A stretch of DNA of 64,000 nt from an uncultured Desulfovibrio sp. (GTDB lineage: Bacteria; Desulfobacterota; Desulfovibrionia; Desulfovibrionales; Desulfovibrionaceae). Numbering within the stretch: position 1 is the stretch's first letter; every line of letters starts with the position of its first letter. Below, one piece after another: positions 1 to 8,973 of the stretch. The DNA lies in assembly GCA_949291675.1 (NCBI GenBank), contig CASEWR010000167.1, positions 1 to 64,000 of the forward strand, in the 5' to 3' direction. Position numbers and translations under genes: made by a program. Under the pieces are notes generated by a model. That model ran no database searches, was not told the origin of the DNA, and saw nothing but the letters and a program-made list of their open reading frames with translations.

Positions 1-10
1 GCTACGCAAT

Positions 11-85
11 TGGGTTATCGTTCAATTGGCAGGACGTCGGATTCTGGCTCCGATAATCAAGGTTCGAGTCCTTGTAACCCAGCCA
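11..85 (+). tRNA. tRNA-Gln (anticodon CTG)
   Basis: Cloverleaf with acceptor arms TGGGTTA and TAACCCA, anticodon stem TCGGA/TCCGA around loop TTCTGGC (anticodon CTG, glutamine), a T arm containing GGTTCGAGTCC, discriminator G and an encoded CCA end at 83-85. It lies 17 nt upstream of tRNA-Glu on the same strand, so the two are probably co-transcribed. Confidence 0.95.
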
Positions 86-102
86 CACTACAATGACATC
101 AT

Positions 103-179
103 GTCCCCATCGTCTAGTCGGCCCAGGACACCGGCCTTTCACGCCGTCAACAGGGGTTCAAATCCCCTTGGGGACGCCA
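103..179 (+). tRNA. tRNA-Glu (anticodon TTC)
   Basis: Acceptor arms GTCCCCA and TGGGGAC, anticodon loop CTTTCAC (anticodon TTC, glutamate), T loop GGTTCAAATCC, and an encoded CCA at 177-179. The outermost anticodon-stem pair is C against T in this copy; the other four pairs hold. It is the second gene of the tRNA pair and is followed by a terminator. Confidence 0.95.
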
Positions 180-190
180 ACAATATTCAA

Positions 191-220
191 GGACTTGTGA
201 GAAATCGCAGGTCCTTTTTT
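191..220 (+). terminator. Rho-independent terminator of the tRNA pair
   Basis: GGACTTG and CAGGTCC form a 7-bp stem (one G-T wobble) followed directly by a run of six T. It sits 12 nt after the CCA end of tRNA-Glu, as expected for the end of a tRNA transcript. Confidence 0.8.
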
Positions 221-221
221 C

Positions 222-671
222 GTTGTGGGGAAAGTCAGAGGATGCCTGCCACGCGGCAAATGACGCAGGTCCCGTATCAGGCTCCCCCTGACAGAGGTGC
301 ATTGCCTCTGGCAACTCTTCTTCCCACCGCTGTCCGAGGTGAGTCCACTGTCGTTTGGGCCAGCAGTACAGCAGGTGTGCGTTGAGACCTGAGCCCTGCG
401 TTCACAATGGCATGGCACAGTCTGTGAGGCCGGGACCTGACCTGGCTTGTTCCTGTACGCTTGAGAAAATGCCCTGTCAGGGTCGATGGCTGGCAATGAC
501 TGGCAATGACTGCCTGTGGCTGCAGAAGAAGAGCCGGCGTACACATGGTGTCTGTAAGCCGGTGTCTGCGGCCATCTGCTCTATGCGGGGCCGGGTACAG
601 ACGCTGCGAGTCTTGCCGGGAACGCCAGCGTCCCGGCAGTCAGCCGCGAGCCAGCCTGAACCAGGGCAGGG
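222..671. other. Intergenic region without visible gene
   Basis: About 450 nt between the tRNA terminator and the 3' end of the fic-like gene. Short ORFs exist in several frames but none has a ribosome site or a recognisable product. A short direct repeat (GGCAATGACT twice, near 492-510) is the only pattern seen. Confidence 0.6.
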
Positions 672-1706
672 CTAGGCCGCTGCTGCCATCAGGCTCTCTC
701 CTGCTGCTGTCAGCCTGTACCTCTGCCTGGGATTGTGGCCGGGCAACGTTCTTTCAATGAGGCAGGACGAGAGCGCAGGACCGAGGTAGTTCCTGCTGAA
801 CGAACTGCGGTGCTTCAGTCCCAGTGCCGTCATGAGTCCGCTGAATCCTTCCTCGCCCTTTTTCAGCACATCCAGGACGCGCTGCACCCTGGCCTGTACT
901 CTGGCCTTTGCCCTGACAGAGAGCGGTGCTGCTGCGCTTGCAAGGACAGTGTGGAGGGCATCGCTGATCACTGTCAGCACAAATTCCACAAAGGCAGTCG
1001 TATCCTCCTCACTCTCTGCACGGTTGAGGAGGGCAGTATAGGCGCTTTTGCGCTCCAGCAGCATGGCCTCAAGGGGCAGCCCGGCAAGGACAGGATTCCA
1101 GGCACAGAGGATGCGCCTGAACCACAGGCGTCCCAGACGGCTGTTGCCATCGGTGAAGGGCTGGAGCTGCGTGAACTCATGCAGGAAGATGCAGGCCTTC
1201 ACCAGGGGGTGTTCGTCGCCTGCTTCCAGTCTGGCGAGGAGATGCTCCAGATGGCCCTGCACAGAGCCTGCGGACGGGGCCACAGGCACAAAGTCCCTGC
1301 CCTGCCGCACCCCGGGCTGGCAGGTGCGCAGGCGACCGGGGCTGACCATGAGCTCATGCATGAGCACACGATGGGCCTGCTGCATGTCCTTGAAACTGTA
1401 CGGCTGCCAGGAGTCAAGCTGCTTGTATGCCGCAATGGTGCTGCGCGCTTCCCTGGTTGCGCGGGTGCACACAGGTGCAGTCCTGTCGTCTCTTTTCTTG
1501 TCCATGAGCACTTGTACCTGCTCAGGGGTCAGAGGATTGTTATCAAGGGCAAGGGTGGCGTGGATGGCGCGCAGCTGATTCTCCTGCTGCTGCGGCTCAG
1601 AAAAGAAATGCTTCAGTTTTTTCCGGGTGCAGGTGGCAAGCTGTGCTGTGATGTCTGCCACACGTCTGCGAATGGTGCCTGCAAAGTGCAATGCACGATC
1701 TCTCAT
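672..1706 (-). CDS. Fic/DOC-fold protein with degenerate AMPylation motif
   Basis: A 344-residue Fic-family protein. Active Fic enzymes transfer AMP or another nucleotide moiety to target proteins using the motif HPFx(D/E)GNxRxxR. Here the segment around residues 176-193 reads HEFTQLQPFTDGNSRLGR, so the catalytic His before PF is Gln (about residue 182) and the usual GNGR is GNSR. The N-terminal helix that normally carries the inhibitory Glu (LAIEGN type) reads LALDNN, with Asp for Glu (about residue 55). A winged-helix-like C-terminus follows. The reading frame is open upstream to 1976, but those 90 residues look like non-coding translation and family members align from about this Met. No clear ribosome site is visible, so the start is uncertain. 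The protein may be a pseudo-enzyme or have a changed chemistry. Confidence 0.75.
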   Translation of the reverse strand: MRDRALHFAGTIRRRVADITAQLATCTRKKLKHFFSEPQQQENQLRAIHATLALDNNPLTPEQVQVLMDKKRDDRTAPVCTRATREARSTIAAYKQLDSWQPYSFKDMQQAHRVLMHELMVSPGRLRTCQPGVRQGRDFVPVAPSAGSVQGHLEHLLARLEAGDEHPLVKACIFLHEFTQLQPFTDGNSRLGRLWFRRILCAWNPVLAGLPLEAMLLERKSAYTALLNRAESEEDTTAFVEFVLTVISDALHTVLASAAAPLSVRAKARVQARVQRVLDVLKKGEEGFSGLMTALGLKHRSSFSRNYLGPALSSCLIERTLPGHNPRQRYRLTAAGESLMAAAA

Positions 1707-2260
1707 ACAATTTTTCCATGGACTGCTGCTCGTTTCTGTTGCGGGACCCGCCTGGTCTCTGCGGTCCCGGGGTTCTGACTGCTGTACCTGGCAAACACGC
1801 TGTTCTGCATCTTGCAATGACCATTTGCCGGTACGTAAGGAAGATAATGCTTCCTGCTCAGTTGTGAAGAGGGCTGCCTTGTTTTTGTCCTGACGCCGGT
1901 CTTCTGCTTCTCTCTGCTTGTTCTGCCTGCAGTAACGCGTGCATTCAATGCAGGCCATGAACACAGCACAAGACAAAGCAGCGCGCGTGGCCGTCCCCCT
2001 GCCAGGTCCGGGGAAAGCAGGCGCTGTGCCGTGATGAGGCTCTCATCAGGAGCCGCAGTATCCCCCGGCGCGAACTTGATGGCGCCAGGGCAGCAGCCAG
2101 CACGGCCACTGGCAGAGTGACAGCGCGGTGCCCGGTTCCTCCTCAGGGGGGAGCGCAGGGGGATTGCGCAGGGGAATTTGTGGCCGCACAATCTGGCCTG
2201 TGGCTGTGTTCTGCCTCTGCCTGACGCACCCGGGCTCATGGGCCGTATCAGGAAGCGTTG
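1707..2260. other. Intergenic region, possible upstream extension of the fic-like gene
   Basis: About 550 nt between the fic-like start and the end of the TetR gene. The part to 1976 is open in the fic frame and could belong to it if an upstream start is used. The rest shows no supported gene, promoter or terminator. Confidence 0.5.
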
Positions 2261-2947
2261 TTACGGCCTTCTGTAGGCTGCCAGAAAGCGTCTGATGGAG
2301 AAGTCGATCCAGTCGTTGATCTGCTTTTCCGGGAAGGTCTTTTCCGGATTGAGCAGATGCAGCACGAACCATTCTCCCCTGACCATGGAGGCAAAGAGTG
2401 TCGCTGCAGCGTCAATCTCATTCTCATCATCCGCAGACAGAGGGAATTCCCCCCGCTCTGCGGCCAGGGAGAGGATGCGCGAAACAACTTTCTTGAAGAC
2501 ATCAGGGCCGCAGGCATAGAAGAGCTCGCCAAGGTGCGGTGAGAGTTTTGATCCCTCCACGCAGACCTTGAACAACGAGGCAGATCCTGTCTCCAAAAGC
2601 AATGTAAGATAGGCAGCAGCCACATTTTTCAGCTGTTCTTCCAGGCTGTCGCCAGTGATGATGTCATAGTGAACTGCCTTGATATAGTTGGCGCAGGTCC
2701 ACTTGACCATGACAATGAACATGCCTTCCTTGTTTTTGAAGTACTGATAGAGCGTGGACTTCGAGACCCCTGCCTCCCGCTGCAGCATGTCTGTGGTGGC
2801 TGCAGCATAGCCATGCTCGAAAAAAACCTTCTGCGCTGCCTGCACAATGGTGAGCGCCTTCTTTGATGTTTCCCAGACGGGGATGTCCTGGTCTTGTGTC
2901 TGCGTCCGGGGCAGCGCCTTTGTGTCCTGTTCTTCGGCTGTGCTCAT
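2261..2947 (-). CDS. TetR/AcrR family transcriptional regulator
   Basis: A 228-residue one-component repressor-type regulator. The TetR helix-turn-helix lies at about residues 30-80, with the typical pattern from KALTIVQAAQKVFFEHGY through VSKSTLYQYFKNKEGMF. The remaining helical part is the ligand-binding and dimerisation domain and does not reveal the ligand. The start is supported by AAGGAGG six bases before the ATG. A 14-bp perfect palindrome 67 nt upstream of the start is a good operator candidate, so autoregulation is likely. No efflux or enzyme gene runs divergently from it, and its nearest neighbours are the fic-like gene downstream and the glycogen cluster upstream, so its regulon is unknown. 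Confidence 0.9.
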   Translation of the reverse strand: MSTAEEQDTKALPRTQTQDQDIPVWETSKKALTIVQAAQKVFFEHGYAAATTDMLQREAGVSKSTLYQYFKNKEGMFIVMVKWTCANYIKAVHYDIITGDSLEEQLKNVAAAYLTLLLETGSASLFKVCVEGSKLSPHLGELFYACGPDVFKKVVSRILSLAAERGEFPLSADDENEIDAAATLFASMVRGEWFVLHLLNPEKTFPEKQINDWIDFSIRRFLAAYRRP

Positions 2948-3014
2948 GGAGGGCCTCCTTGTCCTTTTTCACAGGATAGTTCTCCTGACGGATGTGAGCA
3001 AAACTTTTGTGAAT

Positions 3015-3028
3015 GTACCGATCGGTAC
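3015..3028. promoter_or_regulatory. Putative TetR-type operator (14-bp perfect palindrome)
   Basis: GTACCGATCGGTAC is a perfect inverted repeat located in the 5' region of the tetR gene. TetR/AcrR proteins commonly bind short palindromes of this kind close to their own promoter. A matching -10/-35 pair could not be assigned. Confidence 0.6.
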
Positions 3029-3333
3029 GGTGCTGCTCCGCAAAAGTACAGGAAAGCATAAGGGCTGTCCATGCGAAATGTGCTGCTCCTTTTTCCGGGA
3101 GTGGTCTCTGCAGAGCACAAGGTTGTGCTGCGGGCCCGGACTACGTGCGCCCTGAGTCCGGCCTTGAGAAGGTGGACATGCGCGTGCAGGGGGCTGAACA
3201 GGGCAAAGGCCTGCCTGTGGAGAGCAGTGTGGATGCCTTCTCTGGCAGAATCGTTGCTTAAGCGGACACAGGGCACAAAACGCCGCACAACGCCACCAGG
3301 CGCCCCGTTGGTCCCGCTGCGCGCCAGGGGCAT

Positions 3334-3380
3334 CAGCACAAAAGACCCGCCGGCGCAGGTCCGACGGGTCTTTTGTGCTG
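3334..3380. terminator. Strong bidirectional hairpin terminator
   Basis: The left arm CAGCACAAAAGACCCGCCGG pairs with the complementary arm at 3361-3380 over 20 positions with a single mismatch and a 7-nt loop. The A-rich and T-rich parts of the arms give a U-run in both directions (GGGTCTTTT on each strand). It lies 165 nt downstream of the GH57 stop and probably ends the glycogen transcript and isolates tetR. Confidence 0.8.
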
Positions 3381-3400
3381 TGTTCTTTGGGGAGCATCCT

Positions 3401-3496
3401 CGAAAAGTTATCCCGGAAAGTTGTCACAGGAAAGTTGTCACAGGAGAGTTGTCACAGAAGAGCTTTCCCGAAAAGCCTGTCAGAAGAGCCTTCCCA
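3401..3496. repeat. Decayed 14-bp tandem array
   Basis: About seven imperfect copies of a roughly 14-bp unit of the form GGAAAGTTGTCACA. The three central copies (3415-3456) are nearly identical and the outer ones diverged. It fills most of the space between the bidirectional terminator and the GH57 stop codon. No gene is seen in it. Confidence 0.75.
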
Positions 3497-3545
3497 GAGT
3501 GTTCCGGGGCTATCGGTGTGCTCTGTAGTGTGCTCGTCCAGGGGC

Positions 3546-4865
3546 TTAGGCCTTTCTGCTGCCAATGGGGGTGATGGCACCCTCCATCTTCGGCATGATG
3601 ACATCAGGGCTGAAGGCTGCAGCAGCGCGCTCTGCATCTGTGCGTGTATCAGTCCTTGCAGCGGCGCCGTTCTGTTCTTCCAGCTTTCTGCGCACTGTGA
3701 GCTCAAGGTCAGCCAGGGCGTTCATGTAGAAGATATAGGCGTCGTAGGGCGTTTCGTAGGGCGAGAAGTACTTGTGCACATCGCCGTCAGAGAAGAACTT
3801 GGTGCACATGTAGTAGAAATGGTCCGAGGTGGTGAAGCGTCTCCAGGTACGCAGCAGGTCCGGGTCACCGGTCTTCTTCACATCGGCTTCCAGAGCCTGG
3901 ACTGCGCCTAAGGCATCGTCCTGCAGGTCATTGCCGCGCCAGGCCGAGAGGTCGCGCTCGGCATCTGCCCAGGAAATGAAGTTGGGGATGTCCAGGCGGG
4001 CCATGGGCGAGCACTGGGCAGCCACTTCCGTCGGTGTGGCAAAGGTGAAGTCAGGGTTTTTGAGCACAAGGCCGGGCAGGGCTTCCATGAACTCGAAGAT
4101 ACCGGTTTCGGCCCACTGATGTTCGCCAAAGGTCTCGTAGTCCATGAAGAGGTTGATGGTCTCGCCCTGGCCGTTGAGGGAGAAGAGCCAGCTTGCGTAC
4201 TTTTCAGCAGTGAGCGGGTACTCTTCCCAGCCCTGGTTTGAGAAGCGGAAGGCAATGTCGTCAGACAGCCTGTAGTTCTTCAAAAGGAGCCTGATGCGGC
4301 GACAGTTGCCGGGCTGATAGGCAAAGTTGGGAGAGCGCCAGTTGATGACCTGGTCTGCACCTTCGGTGAGAATGGCCTTGTAGCCCATGTTCTCTGCAGC
4401 TTCGGCAATGTCATTGTTGTAGATGAGCTCTGTATTGCGGAAGGCAGTGGGCGTCACGCCAAAGTGCTTCTTTACAAGTTCGTCATGCAGCGCAATCTGC
4501 TCCATCCATTCCTTTGGGGAGAACAGGAAGGAGAGGGAGTGTGCGTAGGTCTCGGCCAGCATTTCCACGCAGCCTGTGTCCACAAGCTCCTTGAAGCTCT
4601 GCAACACAGCAGGCGCATACTGCTCCATCTGTTCAATGAAGACACCGGAAAGAGCAAAGGAGACCTTGAACTTGCCCTGATGCGCCCGGATGAGCTTCAA
4701 AAGCAGTGCGTTCATGGGCAGATAGCACTTGTCCGCCACCTTCAGCATAATGGACCTGTTGGCATCATCGTCCTCGTACATATGGTTGTGACCAATGTCA
4801 AAGAACGAATAGTGCCTGAGCCTGTATGGCTGATGAACCTGAAAGTAGAAACAGACGGAAGGCAT
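3546..4865 (-). CDS. Glycoside hydrolase family 57 (alpha-amylase type)
   Basis: A 439-residue GH57 enzyme acting on alpha-glucans such as glycogen. The N-terminus carries the family signature YFQVHQPYR. The likely nucleophile is Glu146 in FRNTELIYNND, and the likely acid/base is Asp242 in FMDYETFGEHQ. The size is normal for short GH57 alpha-amylases. The start ATG comes one base after the glycosyltransferase stop codon, and an AGGGGGAT ribosome site lies inside the end of that gene, so translation is probably coupled. No signal peptide is seen, so it is likely cytoplasmic and works on stored glycogen together with the neighbouring debranching enzyme. The exact specificity (amylase, branching or transferase) is not decided by the sequence. 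Confidence 0.9.
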   Translation of the reverse strand: MPSVCFYFQVHQPYRLRHYSFFDIGHNHMYEDDDANRSIMLKVADKCYLPMNALLLKLIRAHQGKFKVSFALSGVFIEQMEQYAPAVLQSFKELVDTGCVEMLAETYAHSLSFLFSPKEWMEQIALHDELVKKHFGVTPTAFRNTELIYNNDIAEAAENMGYKAILTEGADQVINWRSPNFAYQPGNCRRIRLLLKNYRLSDDIAFRFSNQGWEEYPLTAEKYASWLFSLNGQGETINLFMDYETFGEHQWAETGIFEFMEALPGLVLKNPDFTFATPTEVAAQCSPMARLDIPNFISWADAERDLSAWRGNDLQDDALGAVQALEADVKKTGDPDLLRTWRRFTTSDHFYYMCTKFFSDGDVHKYFSPYETPYDAYIFYMNALADLELTVRRKLEEQNGAAARTDTRTDAERAAAAFSPDVIMPKMEGAITPIGSRKA

Positions 4866-4866
4866 A

Positions 4867-6207
4867 TCATATCCCCCTTACGAGATCGGCGTAGACCGCA
4901 TTGAGCTTGTTTGCTGCATTCTCCCAGCGGATGTTTTTCAGTTCTTCCTGACAGTTCCTGACCATGTATCTGCCAAGAGCCGGGTAGCTCAGAACTGCGC
5001 AGATGTAGTCTGCCATCTTGCGCACATCCCAGAAGTCAACCTTGAGCGCGTTGGTAATGACTTCGCTCACGCCTGACTGCTTGCTCATGAGCACAGGCAC
5101 ATCATATACCATTGCTTCCAGAGGTGCTATACCAAAAGGCTCGGACACGCTGGGCATGACATACAAATCCGAGGCTGCATACATGCGCTCCACCTCGGGG
5201 CCCTTGAGGAAGCCTGTGAAGGTGAAGCGGTTGCCAATACGGTACTTTGCGACACGGCTGACCATGGAGAGGAGCATGTCGCCTGATCCAGCCATGACAA
5301 AGCGCACATTGGGCATGGCCTGCAGCACAAGTCGTGCTGCTTCCACAAAGTAATCCGGCCCCTTCTGGAAGGTGACGCGGCCCATGAAGAGCACCTGTTT
5401 TTCGCCGGAAAGCCGCTGCGCATGGTAGACGTGTCCTGCGTCCTTGCGGGAGACTGCGTTGTGCACCACAACGATCTTCTCTTCCGGGACCTGGTAGACA
5501 CGCATGATGAGATTCTTGGTGAAGTGGCTCACAGCCACCACCTTGTCGGCGCGCTGCATGCCTTCCCATTCGATATGCGCGATCTCGTCATTCATGTGGG
5601 AGCCGGACCTGTCCGCCTCTGTAGCGTGCACGTGGCACACCAGGGGCTTGCCGGTGGCTTCCCTGGCCAGGATGCCGGCCGGATAGGCCATCCAGTCATG
5701 GGCATGAATGACATCAAAGTCATTGGCCTTTGCAATGGCCTGACCGGCAAGGCTGTACTTGTAGACCTCGCTCATGAGGTCCTTGCCGTAGCCGCCGTGC
5801 AGCTCAAGCACTTCCTCGCCCTGCATGGGGAAGGACGTGCTTGTCCTGGTCTCTTCCACAGCTGTCTGCTTCAGGTACTCTGTATAGGCCTTTTCGTAGT
5901 ATTCGGGTGTGGCGTAGGCAGAAAGCAGGGAGTCAACCACCTCCATGCGCAGGTGTTCCTTCCAGTACTCTCTGGTTTCGCGGCAGACCCGCTGCACGGT
6001 TGTGACGCTTGAGCCTATGCGTGTGCCCGAGGCGGAGCACATGGTCAGCCCCTGCACAGCAGTGCCCTTGTCACCGGCAAGTTTGGGCAGCACGAAAAGG
6101 ACATCTGTGCCTTTCTGCGTCAGAGCGCGTACGATTCCTTCGCAGGCCGAGCCCAGACCCCCGGAAATATGGGGCGGAAACTCCCAGCCGAACATAAGAA
6201 CGCGCAT
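4867..6207 (-). CDS. GT4-type glycosyltransferase / glycogen synthase-like
   Basis: A 446-residue GT-B glycosyltransferase. The N-terminal domain begins MRVLMFGWEFPPHISGGLG, the glycine-rich loop found in glycogen-synthase-like proteins. The usual KxGGL Lys of GT5 enzymes is Ser here, which argues for a GT4-like enzyme. The C-terminal domain has GRVTFQKGPDYF and the E-x7-E motif EPFGIAPLE that binds the nucleotide sugar. The start was set at Met 6207 because GGAGGAAGAGAG lies immediately upstream; an upstream in-frame ATG at 6249 has no such site. It is first in a two-gene operon with the GH57 gene, and is probably involved in building or remodelling alpha-glucan. Confidence 0.88.
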   Translation of the reverse strand: MRVLMFGWEFPPHISGGLGSACEGIVRALTQKGTDVLFVLPKLAGDKGTAVQGLTMCSASGTRIGSSVTTVQRVCRETREYWKEHLRMEVVDSLLSAYATPEYYEKAYTEYLKQTAVEETRTSTSFPMQGEEVLELHGGYGKDLMSEVYKYSLAGQAIAKANDFDVIHAHDWMAYPAGILAREATGKPLVCHVHATEADRSGSHMNDEIAHIEWEGMQRADKVVAVSHFTKNLIMRVYQVPEEKIVVVHNAVSRKDAGHVYHAQRLSGEKQVLFMGRVTFQKGPDYFVEAARLVLQAMPNVRFVMAGSGDMLLSMVSRVAKYRIGNRFTFTGFLKGPEVERMYAASDLYVMPSVSEPFGIAPLEAMVYDVPVLMSKQSGVSEVITNALKVDFWDVRKMADYICAVLSYPALGRYMVRNCQEELKNIRWENAANKLNAVYADLVRGI

Positions 6208-6816
6208 TCTCTCTTCCTCCAAGAAACAAACACCGGAAACGTCAGACACTGTCCTGTGCCTTCCTGTGCATGCTTTTGTGTCCCATGGGCATTATGGCAA
6301 ACAGCATGGTGAGCATCATGATGCACATCAGGGCATGTTGTCACAGGCTGGCTGCAATGCTGCAGGACAGAGGCCTGCAGCAGGGCTGGCAGCGTGACCC
6401 GGCATGAAATTGTAACAAATTTTCTCAAAATGCGCCCGCAAGGCTGTGGCAGCTGCACGGTGCAGGAGCCAGGGCGTGCCTGCGGGGACAACAAATGGCT
6501 TGCGCAGTGAGGGACGGGCCACGGGCCTGTGTGCGGCCCTGCCTTGTCCGGCATCCTGCAGGCTGGTGTCTGCGCTCCCGGGAACAGGTCCCGGAAAGGC
6601 CCCCGGAGAGAGCCATGGTGAGAGCCAGGGAAAGGGCCCTGAAAAGGTCTCAGAAAAGGTCTCTGGAAAGACCGGGAAACATGCCTGACAGGAATGCTGG
6701 CTGCGCAGTATGCGCCAGGGCCCTTGCAACATGGTGACAACAAGATGTCAGAATGGTGGCCAAAGGCCGCCCGGATGCAAATTTTGGGCCCTGCACGCAC
6801 AAAATACGGGGAGACG
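6208..6816. other. Intergenic region with purine-rich degenerate repeats
   Basis: About 600 nt without a supported gene. From about 6591 to 6684 it carries an imperfect array of GGAAAG/GAGAG-type units about 10-13 bp apart. The operon promoter for the GT gene should lie here. A TACAAT hexamer is present on the minus strand near 6412 but no convincing -35 box was found at the right distance. Confidence 0.55.
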
Positions 6817-8973
6817 TTACGCCTTTTTCAGGGCAAAGAGCTTCAGGCTCCTTTCCCAGGCTTCAAAGGTCGCTCTGTCCGCCTCCTTCAGGCTGAGCAG
6901 GGCGCGGTAGACTTCGGCCTCGCTCCAGGCCTGGGCAATGGTTCCGCCCGGGGTGTAGGGCTCTGTGGCCGAGAAGACTTCGGACATATGGCCAATGCCA
7001 GCCTGGGTCAGGTGGGTGCTGACCAGGGGCTGCAGGGTCTTGAGCAGGCCCTTCACAGTCTTTGCCAGCTTCTGGTCTCTTGCCTTGTCAGCTCTGGCCG
7101 TCGTCTTGTCAGTTCTGGCAGGCTTGTCCTTCGCCTGTTCCTCCGCCAGCGCCATGACCTTGAGCAGGGCGTCAACATAGACACCTGTGAGCCAGGGCCA
7201 GATGGTGCCCTGATGGTAGGCGCCGTCACGCTCGGCAATGCCGCCGCCATAGGAGGGGCAGAAGGCCTCGTCGTCAGGGCTTAAGGTGCGCAGACCAAAG
7301 GGTGTGAGCAGCTTTGCCGTGACTGTGTCCACAATGGCCTTCCAGTTCTCCTTCGGAGCAATGGGCTCGGGCATGGCAATGGCAATGAGCTGGTTGGGGC
7401 GCAGGGCTGTGTCTGCACCGCCATCCTCCCAGGCACGCCACACATCGCACAAGGTGCCGTCAGGCAGCACGAACTTGGCGGCAAACTGGGCAGCCATGGC
7501 CTTGAGCTCGCGCGTGGGGCAGGGGTCCGGGTCGCCGCGCTTTCTGGCAAGCTTGTGGGCAAAGGCCAGGGTATTGTACCACAGGGCCTGAATTTCCACA
7601 GGATAGCCGTAGCGCGGAGTGACAGGCTTGCCGTCCACCTGGGCGTCCATCCAGGTCAGCTGGGTCAGGGGTGTGCCTGTTTCCAGCAGGCCCGTGGATG
7701 CTGTGCGCACAAAGGGCACGCGCCCGGTGCGGAAGGCCTTGATGATATTGTAGATGGCCGGCGCGCAGATATCCAGGAAGGCTGCCTGCTTTTCCTTGTC
7801 CCTGGCAAGGGCCTTGAGCATGAGCTGGCAGTCCCAGGCATACCATAAGGAGGCGTCCACGCTGTTCCAGCCCTGGGCTGCGCCGTCGCCGTCAAAGGTA
7901 TTGGGGATGATGCCGTCCCTGGCATTGGCTGCCAGGGTGGTGAGAATCTCCAGACCTTCCTCGACCCTGCCTGCCAGGAAGGTGGCACCGGGCAGGGCAA
8001 TGAGGGTGTCTCTGCCCCAGCTGCCAAACCAGGGGAAGCCTGCCAGCAGAAGCTTTCTGTCCAGAGGTGTCGTGAACAGGAAGTCCTCAGTCTGGGTGGC
8101 CAGGAAGGGCAGAAGCTGGCTTTGCGGCTTTGCACCTGCATAGGAGCGGGCAAGGAGTTTTTCCTGGACTTCGGCCCGCCTGCGCATCTCGTTGTCCCAG
8201 AGAACGCGCAGACTGCCGGCATCCAGGGGAAGTTCATGCGTGGAAGCGGAGAGGATGATATCGTCTCCGGGCACAACATGAATTTCAAAGAGGCCGGGCG
8301 AGAAGAGGTCTTCTGCGTAGTCAAAGCCGCGTTCCTGCTCGCGGGGGTATTCCACGGTATTGATCCATTCCGGCGAGGGCAGGAAGTCAAACAGCCCCTC
8401 TGCCTGCACATAGATGGGCGGCAGGGAGTTGTAGGGCTGAATCTTGAAGCCCTGGGCTGCGGGATAGGTCTTCACATGCAGGTCCATGTTGGCATGGGTG
8501 AGTGCATGGAAGGAGCGGAAGGCCAGCAGCGGGGCAACGCGCAGGGTGATGTTTTCGGACTTGTTGTGCCTCTCCAGTGCCTTGAACTGATAGCGGATGA
8601 GCACTGTGTGGTCGTTGTGCAGCAGACAGAGACGTTTTGTTATCTCAAGACCATGCACCCTGCAGGTGAAGGTCGGGCAGGGGGAGGCGGTAAATTTTTT
8701 TATGTATTGCTGTCCCTGGGGATAGATGCAGTACGGGTGGTATCTGCCGCACAGGGGGAAGCTCTCCTTCGGGAAGCAGATCCAGTCCTCCAGGGTGGAG
8801 AGCAGGACATGCCTGTCCATATGCTCGACATTGGCAACTAAAAGGCCGTGGTAGCGCCTTGTGTTGATACCAGCTGCAGTGGAGGAGGCAAAGTCGCCGA
8901 GATTGTTGGTTTCGAGCCACTCCAGTCCTGCGTCGGCCTGCAGTTCCTTGTCTATGCCTGTTCCTGTATACAT
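6817..8973 (-). CDS. Glycogen debranching enzyme (amylo-alpha-1,6-glucosidase, archaeal type)
   Basis: A 718-residue debranching enzyme that removes alpha-1,6 branch points of glycogen. The N-terminal beta-rich domain (about residues 1-290) starts with the family signature ETNNLGDFASSTAAGINTRRYHGLL. The C-terminal (alpha/alpha)6 barrel contains GSWGRDTLIALPG with the catalytic Asp. An insertion rich in Lys, Ala and Asp (around KDKPARTDKTTARADK) interrupts the last part of the barrel. The start has AGGAG eight bases upstream. It stands alone in transcription, about 600 nt upstream of the GT/GH57 pair on the same strand, and completes a small glycogen-metabolism cluster. The length matches archaeal and bacterial GDE_C family members. 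Confidence 0.92.
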   Translation of the reverse strand: MYTGTGIDKELQADAGLEWLETNNLGDFASSTAAGINTRRYHGLLVANVEHMDRHVLLSTLEDWICFPKESFPLCGRYHPYCIYPQGQQYIKKFTASPCPTFTCRVHGLEITKRLCLLHNDHTVLIRYQFKALERHNKSENITLRVAPLLAFRSFHALTHANMDLHVKTYPAAQGFKIQPYNSLPPIYVQAEGLFDFLPSPEWINTVEYPREQERGFDYAEDLFSPGLFEIHVVPGDDIILSASTHELPLDAGSLRVLWDNEMRRRAEVQEKLLARSYAGAKPQSQLLPFLATQTEDFLFTTPLDRKLLLAGFPWFGSWGRDTLIALPGATFLAGRVEEGLEILTTLAANARDGIIPNTFDGDGAAQGWNSVDASLWYAWDCQLMLKALARDKEKQAAFLDICAPAIYNIIKAFRTGRVPFVRTASTGLLETGTPLTQLTWMDAQVDGKPVTPRYGYPVEIQALWYNTLAFAHKLARKRGDPDPCPTRELKAMAAQFAAKFVLPDGTLCDVWRAWEDGGADTALRPNQLIAIAMPEPIAPKENWKAIVDTVTAKLLTPFGLRTLSPDDEAFCPSYGGGIAERDGAYHQGTIWPWLTGVYVDALLKVMALAEEQAKDKPARTDKTTARADKARDQKLAKTVKGLLKTLQPLVSTHLTQAGIGHMSEVFSATEPYTPGGTIAQAWSEAEVYRALLSLKEADRATFEAWERSLKLFALKKA

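Noticed and set aside
3401..3496. CRISPR-like array after the GH57 gene
   Set aside because: Units are 14 bp and directly adjacent, with no spacers and no cas genes, so it is a plain tandem repeat.
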